Below, one piece after another: positions 23,312 through 34,726 of a stretch of 64,000 nucleotides of DNA. The stretch is from Perkinsus olseni (taxonomy: Eukaryota > Perkinsozoa > Perkinsida > Perkinsidae). Numbering within the stretch: position 1 is the first letter of the stretch; the number at the start of each line of letters is the position of its first letter. Below the pieces are notes generated by a model. It made no database searches, had not been told where the DNA came from, and saw only the letters and a program-made list of their open reading frames with translations. Position numbers and translations under genes: made by a program. The stretch is taken from NCBI GenBank assembly GCA_013115135.1, contig JABANP010000079.1, forward strand, positions 62,001 to 126,000, in the 5' to 3' direction.

Positions 23312-24884
23312 TTACCAGAACCCAAGCAACCACCAATATCCCCAACATATTGTGTTAAGGACGATCAAGTTGATGATCATGATGATCAAACCTTGTAGCC
23401 ACCAACGACCCATGGGTACGTACTTCAAATTGAAGTAAGGTGGATTGGTAGAACTTGTGTACTGGGTAAGATGACCAGATAAAGTAGTGTACGCAAGTGC
23501 CCGCGCGCCTAGCTGCATTGGTACTCCAGCTCTCTGCATGATCTGCAGGAAGACTGGGAACATAGCGGACACATGGGCAGTGATACTTGCAAAGAGGTAC
23601 TGTGATATATAAAAGATTGCAGTGCAAATCCATACACTGAGATACGCGGGAACACTCGACAAATCAATTAGCGTAGCAAACCACTCAAAGAAGCCGGTCT
23701 CCTTCAACTCGGTGGCCAGCATCAGCAAGACACCGAACCAAAGGAACAGATCCCAGGCCCCCTTGTTGGCGACAATATCCTTCTTCACATCGAGAATACC
23801 GGTCATAAGCAGGACGCTCAAACCGAGAATGGCCACACCAGTAGTGCTATACGGCACGAAGGCGATAGAAGAAGAGACAATCCACAGGATAATAACCATG
23901 AGGAACACCAGAGCCATGACAGCTTCGAAAACTCCGATGCGACCCATCTCGGCCAATTTGTCATTGGCCAACTGCTTGGCCTCTGGAGTCTTCTTGATCT
24001 CCGGGGGGTATAGGAAGTACAGGACAATGGGACCATAGATCAAAGGGAGAATCCCCGGGGGTGCCATACTATAAGCCCACTGACCCCAACTGAGATGCAC
24101 TCCGACATCTGTCATGAAGTTAGCCATCATAGCATTCCAGGCACCACCCGTCAACCAGCATACGGAAGAGGTGGTATTGGCAACAATCTCGACCATGATC
24201 ATGTACGAGCCGATTCTTCTTTCAGTTCCCAACGCGGGATCGGATTGGAAACCTTCCTTAAGAAGAGGTTCTATGATAGGTAGAAGGATACCTGCACCTC
24301 TGGCAGTGGACGAGGGAATTGCCATAGCCAAGATGAACTCGCAAATACAGAAAGCATAAGCGAGTCCAAGAGTGGTCGAGCCAATGTACTTTAGAATAAT
24401 GAAACATAACCGCTTGCCCAAACCGGTGGTGACGAAACCGCTTGCAATGAAGCATGCGAAGACAATCAACCATACGGTATCGTTACCGAATCCGGACAGA
24501 ATTTGATCAGTCGTCAGAATATTGGTTACCGTGCAGAATCCTAGCGACACCAGGCAAATACCAGACATCGGAAGAGGTTCTGGTAACAGCACCAATAATA
24601 GTGACCAAGAACGTAACGAACACCTGCCAAGTGTGGATGCCCAAACCGCTCGGTGGTATCCACCAGAGAACCAGAACGATAATGACCAAGATAAGAAATG
24701 TGGGGATTTTAATACCCGGCCACTTGTTCTTCTCCCAATCATTGAACTTTCTCAGGTAAGTAATGCCTGGGATCTTGTCGACTGTTCTCTTCCACAGAGA
24801 CGGTGGCTTCACCTCCTTAGCGGGACTGTCGGATTCAGACAAAGGCAAAGTTGGCTCTTCAGATTTGATGGAAAGGCTCGGCAT
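23312..24884 (-). CDS. SLC13/DASS anion transporter, copy 4 (one frameshift)
   Basis: Intronless. ATG at 24884 (MPSLSIKSEEPTLPLSES). Same architecture as copy 3, with about 85% nucleotide identity in flanking stretches and one mismatch across 24294-24502. One extra base near 24585 (GTT ACCA GAA CCT, expected ..V-T-E-P..) splits the N-terminal ~100 codons from the rest; both sides are well conserved. Second half: IPSSTARGAGILLPIIEPLL, CWLTGGAWNAMMANFM, PPEIKKTPEAKQLANDKLAE, LFASITAHVSAMFPVFLQIM, HLTQYTSSTNPPYFNLKYV and a GYWWLLGFW end. Likely dicarboxylate transporter and the recent sister of copy 3. Confidence 0.88.
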
Positions 24885-25905
24885 TGTCGAGGTAAAAAGA
24901 AAGAACTTGAACTAACGAACAGGAAGTCAACTCTTGCTTCACTATCTAGGAACAGACGAAACTGACCGGGTATGACGCAATTAACTGAGTAGTGATATCG
25001 AGTCAGCTAACGGTGCTAGCAAAGTACACAAAGCTTAGTGTCCCAGAATCTGGGGCCTGGATCCTCCCTACGCGTGGATTTCGCGCGCGCCCGAAAATTC
25101 AGCTGTACTACGTGTTTCTTCCCAGCGCTGGGATTCGCCCAGAAGACCTCACTCAGACATACAGTGGGTGTAGTCGAGGATAACCCCCATTGACTTCACG
25201 ACCTGTGACAGACGATATCCATTCATCAGTGCCAAGCAAGTGGAAAAGAGAAGCACGTACACACGTCACTCGCAAGGATGTTCGCAATGTGTACAGCAAG
25301 AGCCAATGAGACGCATGAAAGCAGCATGCCCTCTGAATTTGCACGGTTATTTCACTTGTTCTATGACACAGTACCGTTAGCACCATCCCAAGCGGCTCAA
25401 ATAGATCGTCACGCCAGCCCCAACACTCCAACAACACAACACACGGAAGTAGATGAAGTGTAATAGTCACCTCTAATGATGTGCACTGAACGGTACTAAC
25501 CTGGACAGTATCACGCCATTAATGCTTTACAAACCTTCAACTTGTACGACAGCAGGTAAGAGAAGGATCGTCAAAGAACCTATTTACGGAAACAATCGTA
25601 GCTGACCAACAAGTGACAGGGAATGCATTCCTAGTCATAGTTGTTAAGGTACATCTGTACGGTGGTTTCACAATGCTGGATAACCAGCAACTAAAGAAGA
25701 TACATTACACAACCGGATCCTCAAGCACGAGAGTTGTTAGTCACGTTATCCAGTAGTAGTAGAAGAAGAAGGAACAGTAGAAGAAGAGACAGTGTTGTAA
25801 GAATAGTGCGATACACTATGAGTTGAGAGAAGACGAAAGAATCGTCTAGTCCCAGATATATAGTAATGATACGGGTTGAAAGTCTAGTATTCGGTACTAA
25901 CCAGT
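24885..25905. other. Intergenic between SLC13 copies 4 and 5
   Basis: Contains a purine-rich low-complexity tract at about 25753-25792 (GTA/GAA triplets) near the 3' end of copy 5 and a 12-bp palindrome CCCAGCGCTGGG near 25122. No gene recognised. Confidence 0.55.
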
Positions 25906-27462
25906 TTACCAGAAACCCAGGAGCCACCAGTAACCCCAGCCAACAGTGTTAATGTAGATGACGTTAACGATCATCACACAAACACCTTGCAACAACCACC
26001 TCGACAGCTTAACGTAGCCCATAATGTAGTATGGGGGGTTGGAGGAGGATGTATAATGAGTCAAATGCCCGGAAAGTGTCGTGTATGCTAAAGCACGGCA
26101 GCCAAGTTCCATAGGAACACCAGCATGCTGCATAATCTCTAGGAACAAAGAGAACATAGCGGAAACATGAGCAGTAATGGACGCGAAGAGGTACTGAGAG
26201 ACATAGAAAATGAAAGTGCAAATCCACACAGCCGCGTAAGGGGGCAAAGACGAGAGATCGATCTTGATAGCGAGCCATTGGAAGAAACCAGTATCCTTAA
26301 GCTGGGTGGCAATCATAAGAAGGACACCGAACCACAGGAAAAGATCCCAGGCAGAGCTGTTCTGAGCAATATCCTTCTTAACGTCAATGATGCCAAGAAG
26401 AAGCAGCATGGACACACCCAAGATGGCGACACCAGTGGTACTGTAGGGCACGTAAAGCAATCATAGAAGATACAATCCACAGGATGATAATGCCGATGAA
26501 AACGCAAAGCATTGCGATCTCTTGCTTCGGACATGGAACCCATCTCAGCGAGCTTCGAGTTGGCAATGCTCCTTGGCCTGAGGAGTTCTCTTGATCTCCG
26601 GGGGCATAACGCAGAAGACAACCAAAGGAGCGTAGATAAGGGTGATGATACCCAGAGGGGCCATACTGTAAGCCCAGCCACCCCAACCAATGTTCACACC
26701 GACATCAGCGCAGAACTTGGCCATCATAGCGTTCCAAGCACCTCCAGTGAGCCAGCAAACGGAGGAAGAGGTATTGGCGACGATCTCGTTCATGACAAGG
26801 AAAGTACCGATCTTCTTCTCGGTACCCTTGGCAGGATCGGAGCCGAAACCTTCCTTCAACAGAGGCGTAATAATAGGCAACAGAATACCGGCTGCACGGG
26901 CAGTTGAAGAAGGAATGGCGATAGCCAAGACGAACTCGCACAAGCAGAAGCCGTAGGCAAGACCAAGAGTGGTGGATCCAAGATACTTCAGAATGATGAA
27001 GCAGATTCTCTTACCCAAACCACTTGTGACGAAACCACTGGCAATGAAGAATGCCATAACGACTAGCCACACGGTATCGTTACCGAATCCGGAAAGGACT
27101 TGGTCTGTTGACAGAATACTAGTGACAGTACAGAAACCCAAACCCACAATGCAACTGGCAGACATGGGCAGGGGCTCCAGAACAGCACCGAGAATGATGA
27201 CCAAGAAGGCAACGAACACTTGCCAAGTATGCGGCTCCAAATCAGAGGGATGGACCCACCATAACGCTAAGACGATGATAGCAAGGAGGATGAAGATGGG
27301 GATGTTGATACCCTTCCACTCATGCTCTTGCCAGTACTCCCATCTCTCCCACATTTGACCCACTTTCGAGCCTTTGATCTTGTCCGACCACCGAGTAGTC
27401 CATTTCACGGGCTTCTCTTCGTGTACGTCCGACTCATAGACAGGGAGGTCTACCTCGGACAT
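25906..27462 (-). CDS. SLC13/DASS anion transporter, copy 5 (three frameshifts, possible pseudogene)
   Basis: Intronless DASS copy. ATG at 27462 (MSEVDLPVYESDV). First part intact: WEYWQEHEWKGINIPIFILL, LEPLPMSASCIVGLGF, IPSSTARAAGILLPIITPLL, CWLTGGAWNAMMAKFC, PPEIKRTPQAKE. Then three one-base insertions fall within about 115 bp: GAG CATT GCC (near 26567), TCC GAAGCAA GAG (near 26530) and GCT TTAC GTG (near 26456). Each restores good homology on the far side (NSKLAEMGSM; EIAMLCVFIGIIILWIVSSM; VPYSTTGVAILG). The remainder to the stop at 25906 is intact, with ATQLKDTGFFQWLA and a GYWWLLGFW end. Either a badly called patch in the consensus or a pseudogene in early decay. Confidence 0.8.
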
Positions 27463-28880
27463 AGTTAGTAAAGAACGTATCGCACTGAAATGAGAAAGTA
27501 TAAGACCAGAGTCCACGCTAAAATCTTTTGCCCTCCCGCCTCAGCCGCGGAGCACACAACTTTTTGTCCCCTTTCGAATAGCTATCCCCGTTTGCACGCA
27601 AGCGCAACCTCACGTTTCTTGTCTACGATCGCGGGCGTGATAGCCCCTCGACGGAGTAACTACAGCATCCATGTATCAGCTTCACCCAACCCACCCCTTT
27701 CAGACTACCATTCGAAGTCGCCGTTCGACAGCTCGAGCCAACGGTCGAACTAAGGTTATGCGCATGCGTGCAAAATTGCCTCGCTCCCTCACCGAGTTGC
27801 GAGCAGCGACGCAAGCTCTCCTCAAGAGGGAATGGTCTCCGCCATCAACTCCACTCAAGCATGGAGTAGCGCCCTCCGGACTATCGCCACGTCTTCTGAA
27901 CAGTCTTTCTGAGGATTGCACGCGTGCGCAGAGGCCAACCGCGCCGGGTGCGGTGTGGGTGAAGTTCAGTAGCCGACCTTCAGTCTCTCAACTCAGTGAT
28001 CGATGGTCATGCCAAATTCCCTATTGAATCACTGAGTCCTTTCCGACTCTGGAAGATTCCATTGATTATACGTCGAAATTCGGGAGTACACCCGCACTGA
28101 TCACGGTTAGTTTCCTAATCTTCTCAGCCTCGCTCTTAGCATAGTCCACCCGGGGGGCAGTCAGTAACCTCGCCTAGCGAATCACTTTCCTTTCCACCTC
28201 CAATGCCATGCAACATGCATCATAGTGCCCGAGGTTCGAAGCTATAAGACGCGAAGATGCGATCATGGGACTGGCAGTCCCTGTAACAATCACATGCCAT
28301 ACCGATGACCGAGACCCGCCCTGCTTTCTAGCTCGTAACGCAAGCTCCTCGAACCCAGCCAAAGGGATTTTGATTATCCCTTACGCCTTAGGCGCAACAC
28401 GCGAAACTTATCGAATCAGCCAGGGCAAAGATCACATGAACCCTGACCAGCTGACAGCTGATAGTCCGCCCTACCTGTCCTCTGGAAATGCCGTAGCATA
28501 ATCTCAACGTCACAAAAGCGCCCGGCCCCCACGCCGTTAATACTCGTTCTTACCACTAAACTCAACACGAATGAGATATTCTGACTAAATAAACTCACTT
28601 GGGGTCACAAAGAAGCAGCTGGCGCGCTGCTCACAGCGAGCATGATAGCCGCGAATTGTTTAACGGGAAATTTCGAAGAGGAAAATATATTTACTTTGGG
28701 TACAATAAAGAGAAAACCTATTTCTCATCCTACCACACACGAGGCGTGCCTAGGCGCGATGCCAGGCCAGGGAGTGTCTGCTCCCACGTAGAATCGCGTT
28801 TAAGAAACTAAATAATACAATATTCGACAAAGGAAGGGAGACACAACTAAAAGAAAAGATGATGTACTAAACAATAAGCA
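27463..28880. other. Intergenic; one uncertain ORF (27671-28027, +)
   Basis: About 1.4 kb between SLC13 copies 5 and 6. The + strand has one ATG-started frame of 118 codons at 27671-28027, basic and rich in Ser and Pro, with no motif I recognise. It could be a small gene or chance. Nothing else supported. Confidence 0.35.
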
Positions 28881-30587
28881 TCAATGCTCCCAGTAGCCAA
28901 GGAGCCACCAGTAGCCGAAGCTTACAGAAATAAGCAAAACAAAATTGACGCAGAGCACAGCTATGCCAGTAATCCACCACTGTTTGTTGGTGACATAACC
29001 CATGCCAAAGTATGCCGGATTGGCCGCCGAGGTATAGGGAGTCAAATGCCCCGACCAAGTACACAGGGCCAGGGCGCGACAAGCAACCTGCGGCGGCACT
29101 CCAGCGGCCAGGGCCACTTGCAACAGAGCGGGGTACAAAGCCGATACGTGTGCTGTGATAGAGGCGAATACATACTGGGTTACATAGAAAATCAAGCACA
29201 CAACGAGAAGGCAAGCATACGGAGGAAGGGAGCTGAGGTCGATGAGGTCAGCCAACCAGACCCAGAAACCCTTGTTCTTCAACTCCGAGGCGAGCATGAG
29301 GAGGACTGAGAACCACAACAACAGGTTGAAGGCGCCCTTATCAGTGATGATGTGTTTCTTGACATCGATGATACCACATAATAAGAGTACACCAACACCC
29401 ATAGCGGCAACACCGGTAGATGTGAAGGGGAATATAGTCTTGACAATTGATGACAAGATCCACAGTAAAACCATACCGATGAAGACCACGAGCATCGTAA
29501 GCTCCCTAGGCCCCATGGGGCCCATCTCCTCCAGCTTCTCTGTGGCCAGTTTTGGTGCCTCAGGGGTCTTCTTGACCTCGGGAGGGTAGAGAAAGTAGAC
29601 TGTTAATGGAATACAGGCCAACTGTATGAGGCCGGCGGGCGCTTGGGAATATGCCCAGCCGACCCAAGAGAGGTTCACGCCAACGTCGTTCATGAACTGA
29701 ACCATCATCGCATTCCAAGCGCCACCAGTGAGCCAGAAGGCAGCGGCGACAGCATCAGCGCTGATCTCAACCAGAACGATGTAGGTGCCGATACGTCCTT
29801 GGGTCCCCAACTCAGGGTCCGATTGGAACGCTTCTTTCATGAGGGGGTGGAGGATAGGTAACAGGACACCAGCAGCTCTAGCAGTGCACGACGGGATGGC
29901 CAAGGAGAGGACTAGCTCACAGAGGCAGATACCATAGCCAAGACCGAGAGTCGTGGAGCCCACGTACTTGAGCACCATGAAGCACATGCGCTTACCAAGG
30001 CCAGTGGCAGCAAAGCCGCTCGAGAAGAAGAAAGCAAACATGACGAGCCACACCGAACTGTTAGCAAAGCCCGATAGCATCTCCTTGGTGGTGAGAACAC
30101 CAGTGACGGCGCAAACACCGAGACTGACCAAGCATACGCCGGCCAAAGGCAACGGTTCCGCCACAGCAGCAACAATCGTGCAGACGAAGAGCACAAACAC
30201 TTGCCACGTATCATGACCAAGCCCCTCGGGTACCAGCCACCACAGGATTAATCCAAGAGCGAAGATGGCCGCGACCTTCGGTATGCTCGCACCAGGCCAT
30301 ACATTCTTATGCCACTCCTTCAGCTGTAACCACTTGCGCTTGATCCCAGTAGGGGGCTCAGCAGGCTCCTTAGGGGCATCAGTGGTCATGGGCAAGACCT
30401 CGGTCGCATCACTAACGGTCTGCTTCTTGCGCCAGAAGCGCAGCCGGTCCCACTTCCCTCGGCTGATCGTGTTCGCTTCAGCTCTCGTATCAACCGAGCT
30501 CTCGTTCGCGGAAGAATCCGTTACAGGGCTGACCAAAGGCGCGGGCGCGTTTCCTTGCGGCGGCAGTACCTCACAAGCTCCACTCAT
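28881..30587 (-). CDS. SLC13/DASS anion transporter, copy 6 (intact)
   Basis: Fully open, intronless, about 568 aa. ATG at 30587 (MSGACEVLPPQGNAP); the frame stays open upstream but only through non-ATG codons. It has a long Ser/Glu-rich cytosolic N terminus, then WHKNVWPGASIPKVAAI, AEPLPLAGVCLVSLGV, MLSGFANSSVWLVMFAFFFS, IPSCTARAAGVLLPILHPLM, AFQSDPELGTQGRIGTYIVL, FWLTGGAWNAMM, PPEVKKTPEAPKLATEKLEE, YVFASITAHVSALYPALLQV, HLTPYTSAANPAYFGMGYV and a GYWWLLGYW end. Closest to copy 1 (shared SCTAR and WLADLIDLSSLPPYACLLVV). Substrate not determinable from sequence. Confidence 0.93.
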   Translation of the reverse strand: MSGACEVLPPQGNAPAPLVSPVTDSSANESSVDTRAEANTISRGKWDRLRFWRKKQTVSDATEVLPMTTDAPKEPAEPPTGIKRKWLQLKEWHKNVWPGASIPKVAAIFALGLILWWLVPEGLGHDTWQVFVLFVCTIVAAVAEPLPLAGVCLVSLGVCAVTGVLTTKEMLSGFANSSVWLVMFAFFFSSGFAATGLGKRMCFMVLKYVGSTTLGLGYGICLCELVLSLAIPSCTARAAGVLLPILHPLMKEAFQSDPELGTQGRIGTYIVLVEISADAVAAAFWLTGGAWNAMMVQFMNDVGVNLSWVGWAYSQAPAGLIQLACIPLTVYFLYPPEVKKTPEAPKLATEKLEEMGPMGPRELTMLVVFIGMVLLWILSSIVKTIFPFTSTGVAAMGVGVLLLCGIIDVKKHIITDKGAFNLLLWFSVLLMLASELKNKGFWVWLADLIDLSSLPPYACLLVVCLIFYVTQYVFASITAHVSALYPALLQVALAAGVPPQVACRALALCTWSGHLTPYTSAANPAYFGMGYVTNKQWWITGIAVLCVNFVLLISVSFGYWWLLGYWEH

Positions 30588-31235
30588 GATGAGGACCAGA
30601 AAGGGGGTATCAAAGGGACCGACGGTAGACGATAAGCACGTCACAAAACTCGGACGTTGGAGCGAATCTATAAAAAAGCTACAGCGACTCCTCCCGAGGA
30701 CCGCTCCGCCTCATCGTACATTTCGACGGTCGGGGACAGATGACACAAAAGTCCATGATACGCCGACTTGGGAGTCGTGAGTTTCGGGAGTTAATTGCGA
30801 ACAACGGGATCCACCATGTGGTTCTCCACAGTGACACCAGAGGGACTCCCGCGTCTTGTGAATCAAATTTCACGTGACGCGCTCGGAAGCCTATTGAAAT
30901 TCAGAGATACCGTGGAAGGACCATCGATGCCGGCCAGGAAACAGACAAATGACTCTTGAGACAATTGACGACTCTCTCGCATGGCACCCAATACTGTGCA
31001 AGTGGTCCCTACCAACTACATGGGCGTCTGCCACAGCACAAAATTAAAAATATTCCATGGCTGCGATGCACAACCCAATACACTGGCAAAACAGAAATCA
31101 CTGGCCGGAGAAGACGCTGCATTCACTCGAAGGAGCTTCGATAAAAACGAAGCGAACTGAAGTGGTTCACGAATCTACAGAGGTAGCACATGCTGATACC
31201 TTCGGCATCGTTACCAGAGGCAGTAAAACCGCTGG
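30588..31235. other. Intergenic between SLC13 copies 6 and 7
   Basis: About 650 bp with short frames only. Nothing recognised. Confidence 0.5.
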
Positions 31236-32859
31236 CTACTTCCAATACCCTAGAATCCACCAGTAACCGAACCCCACGGTAACCAGAATAATAAAATTCA
31301 CAACCATGACGACGATGCCCACCAACCACCAGCGCTTCGACGTCACATATCCGAGACCGTAGTAGGCTGGATTTGAGGTGCAGCTATAAGGAGTTATGTG
31401 CCCGGCCCAAGTGCACACCGCCAAAGCACGGCAAGCCACTTGAACTGGTACACCGGCACTCACACTGATCTGAACAAAGGCCGGGTAAAGGGCAGCCACT
31501 CGAGCTGTGATAGATGCGAAAGCATATTGGGATAGGGTGAAAAGGAGACAGATGACACAAAGACAAGGGTAAGGGGACAAGGACCGTAGATTGATCTTGC
31601 CGGATAGCCAGCTCCAAAAGCCGGCTTTTTCGAGTTGAGCCGCATACATAACGAGCACAGCGAACCATATAAGTAAGTCAAAGGCACCGCTGTCTGATAC
31701 GATATCTCGCTTAACATCTATAACGCCTAGCATAAGGAGGGCGGCAACTCCCAGCGTGGCCACTTCGGTGGCTGTGAGTGGGAAGATGGCAGGGAAGCGA
31801 TGACGACAACACCCATAACAAAATGATGAGAACAAAAACTACCAGCAGCGCTTTTTCTGGCAAGACCATCCGACCAATTTGCCTTAGTCGCTCTTCGGCG
31901 GCAGTGCGCGCTTCAGGAGTGCGTACGATCTCAGGACGACAAAGTGCAAAAATGAGAAGAGGCACAGCCGCCAAAGCGACCAACACCACCGGAGCCAACG
32001 AGTAGGCCCAACCAAGCCAAGTGAGTTCCACGCCAGCATCGGCCATAAACTTGACCATCAGGGCATTCCAAGCACCAGCTGTGAGCCAACAGATCGCCGA
32101 CATGGACGTGGCAGCATTCTGCACCATGACAAGGTAAATGCCGATGCGCCTCTGTGTTCCCATGGCTGGATCTGATTGGAAAGCTTCCTTAAGGAGAGGC
32201 TCTATAATAGGGAGGAGTATGCCCACAGCTTTGGCGGTGGCTGAGGGAATCCCGAGGCCTAGTATCACTCCACAAATGCAAATGCCGTACGCCAAGCCGA
32301 TGGTAGTTGAGCCAAGATACTTGAATACGATGAAGCAAATACGCCTACCAAGACCTGTAGCGACGAATGCGGATGAAATAAAGAACGCAAATATGACAAG
32401 CCACACCGCTGCGTCAGCAAAGCCTGATAGCACTTGGTCCTCAGTGAGCGCTCCAGTTAAGGTGGCCAAGGCGATGCTGACCAAGCACACGCCCGTCAAG
32501 GGCAGTGGCTCAAAAACAGCGCCGACAATCGTACAGAAGAAGACGACAAAAGTGTGCCAAACCTGAGGGCTCAGGCCAGAGGGGACAAGCCACCACAAGA
32601 CGAGACCAAGACCCAGAATGAGGAGGGCTACCGGAATGTGAATACCCGGCCAAACGTCTCTATGCCACCTTCTTGCGCTAGACCAGAAGCGAAACTCTCG
32701 CACGTTCGTCGGGGAGTCAAGAGCATCTCCCGTTGGCTTGTTTTCAGGCGGGCATGCCCCACCTACGGCACCTTCGAGGTAAGAGGTCCGAGGAGGGGTC
32801 GTGGAGATACTGATCGACTCTTTGGCCGACTGGGGACGACCTTCTTCGGATGAATTCAT
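31236..32859 (-). CDS. SLC13/DASS anion transporter, copy 7 (one frameshift)
   Basis: Intronless. ATG at 32859 (MNSSEEGRPQSAKES). Most divergent of the set. The first motif reads IPSATAKAVGILLPI, where others have TARGAG, and the later loop reads HITPYSCTSNPAYYGLGYV. Other blocks: WHRDVWPGIHIPVALL, FEPLPLTGVCLVSIAL, CWLTAGAWNALMVKFM, RPEIVRTPEARTAAEERLRQ, YAFASITARVAALYPAFVQI and GYWWILGYW. ARV replaces AHV in the SITAHV box. One extra base near 31797 (CTT CCCTGCC ATC) shifts the frame between the LSSS and IFPLTATEV segments. Conserved on both sides, so probably one gene. Confidence 0.85.
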
Positions 32860-33028
32860 ACCCCCTGATGGGCTCTAGAGACAGAACTGCTACACTGCCT
32901 TGACTCATTACTGAACCAAACTCCCAAGTCGCGATATGAAATTCGTTATGATCGTTGGAAGAAAAGCAGTGGAGACTTATGGCCATGAAGACCAGCCACT
33001 CAAAGCAGTAGTACAGCAAGAACATTCT

Positions 33029-34610
33029 TCACGACTTCCAGTAGCCCAATATCCACCAGTAGCCGAAGCCGACCGACATCAGCAGGCACATGTTGACCAC
33101 GAAGAGGATAACACCGAGCAACCACCACTCGCCAGTCTTGACGTATCCCATGGCGAAGAGGGGCGGGTTGGAGGAAGAAGTGTACGGAGTCAAGTGGCCA
33201 GACAACGTCGTGTAGGCCAGAGCACGGCAGCCCATCTCCATCGGCACACCAGCCTGCTGCATAATGGATAGGAAGACCGGGAAGAGGGCCGACACATGAG
33301 CGGTGATGGAGGCGAAGGCGTATTGTGTAGCGTAGAAAATGAAGGTAATCAGAATGGTAACAGGGACAGGAGACATCCCAGAGAGGTTGATCAGCGATGC
33401 AAACCAGTCGAAGAATCCTTTCTCCTTGAGTTGGAGTCGCCAACATCAATAGTACACCAAACCAAATGAGGAGATCAAAGGCTCCCTGGTTACTAACAAT
33501 GTCGTCTTTAACGTTGATGATACCCAGAAGTAATAGACACGCCACTCCGACAGAGGCCACAGCAGCTGTGGAGAAGGGAAAGATGTCCTTGAGCATAGAC
33601 GACAGAATCCAAAGCAGCACAACAAAGATGAAGACTATCGTCATTTGTATCTCCCCGGCCGACATCGAACCCATCTCCTTCAACTTGTTCTCAGCGATAC
33701 TTCTCGCCTCCGGCGTTTTCTTGATCTCAGGTGGGAAGATCAGGAAGATGACCAAAGGCGCGACGGCAAGGGGAAAGATGCCAACAGGAGCCATACTGTA
33801 GGCCCATTCAACCCACCCCACGTTAACGCCCTCATGCAGCATAAACTTGGCCATCAGAGCATTCCAAGCCCCACCAGTGAGCCAACTTATCGAGGAGATA
33901 GCGTTGGCAGCGGCCTCCACCAGGACCAGGTACTTTCCTATCAACTTCTCAGTGCCCTGTTTGGGCGTAGAACTGAAGCCTTCCTCCAATAAAGGCTGGA
34001 GGATCGGCAACATAATGCCGGCCGCTCGAGCCGTTGACGAGGGTATGGCGATCGCCAGGATCAGCTCACAGAGGCAGAAACCGTAGGCCAGACCAAGGGT
34101 CGTTGTTCCCACCAACTTCAATACGTAGAAGCAGATACGCTTGCCCAGGCCAGTAGAGACGAAGCCACTAGATATGAAGAAGGCGAAGACGATCAGCCAC
34201 ACCGTGTCATTGCCGAAGCCCGAGAGCATCTCCGCCGTGGTGAGGGTTTGAGTGAGGGCGATGATGGCGAGCATGACCAGGCACACGCCGGACATCGGCA
34301 GAGGCTCCATAATGGCACCTAGAATGGTGACCAGGAAGAGAACGAAGATATGCCAGGTCTTTGGAGGGAGGCCCGATGGTACCACCCACCAGAGGGCCAA
34401 GGCGACCGCCACTAGAAGTAAGCACTCGAAAAGGTTAGCACCACGCCATTGTGTCTTATGCCAATACCACACCTTCTCGAACACATTCTTCTTTTTGGGT
34501 ATACCGGTCTGCGGAGCTGGCAAAGCATCAACATCAATACTAGACATAGATCTTCCACCCGAAGGACGACGCTCCTCCTTCGCAACAGTCGACGGACGAC
34601 GGACAGCCAT
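33029..34610 (-). CDS. SLC13/DASS anion transporter, copy 8 (one frameshift)
   Basis: Intronless. ATG at 34610 (MAVRRPSTVAKEERRPSGG), with a basic Ser-rich N terminus. Blocks: WHKTQWRGANLFECLLL, MEPLPMSGVCLVMLAI, MLSGFGNDTVWLIVFAFFIS, IPSSTARAAGIMLPILQPLL, WLTGGAWNALMAKFM, PPEIKKTPEARSIAENKLKE, YAFASITAHVSALFPVFLSI, HLTPYTSSSNPPLFAMGYV and GYWWILGYW, ending at 33029. One extra base near 33440 (GCG ACT CCAA CTC AAG, expected A-T-Q/E-L-K) shifts the frame. Last member of the array; it lies about 115 bp after the stop of the MSH1-like gene. Confidence 0.87.
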
Positions 34611-34726
34611 TGTCAGCAGCTTCTACGTTCAGAACTATGAAAATCCCACAATCACCCCCAGAACCAGGCACAAGCCGGCGCCCCATAGAAACCTCACATG
34701 CAGTAAATGGAATAATACAAACAACA

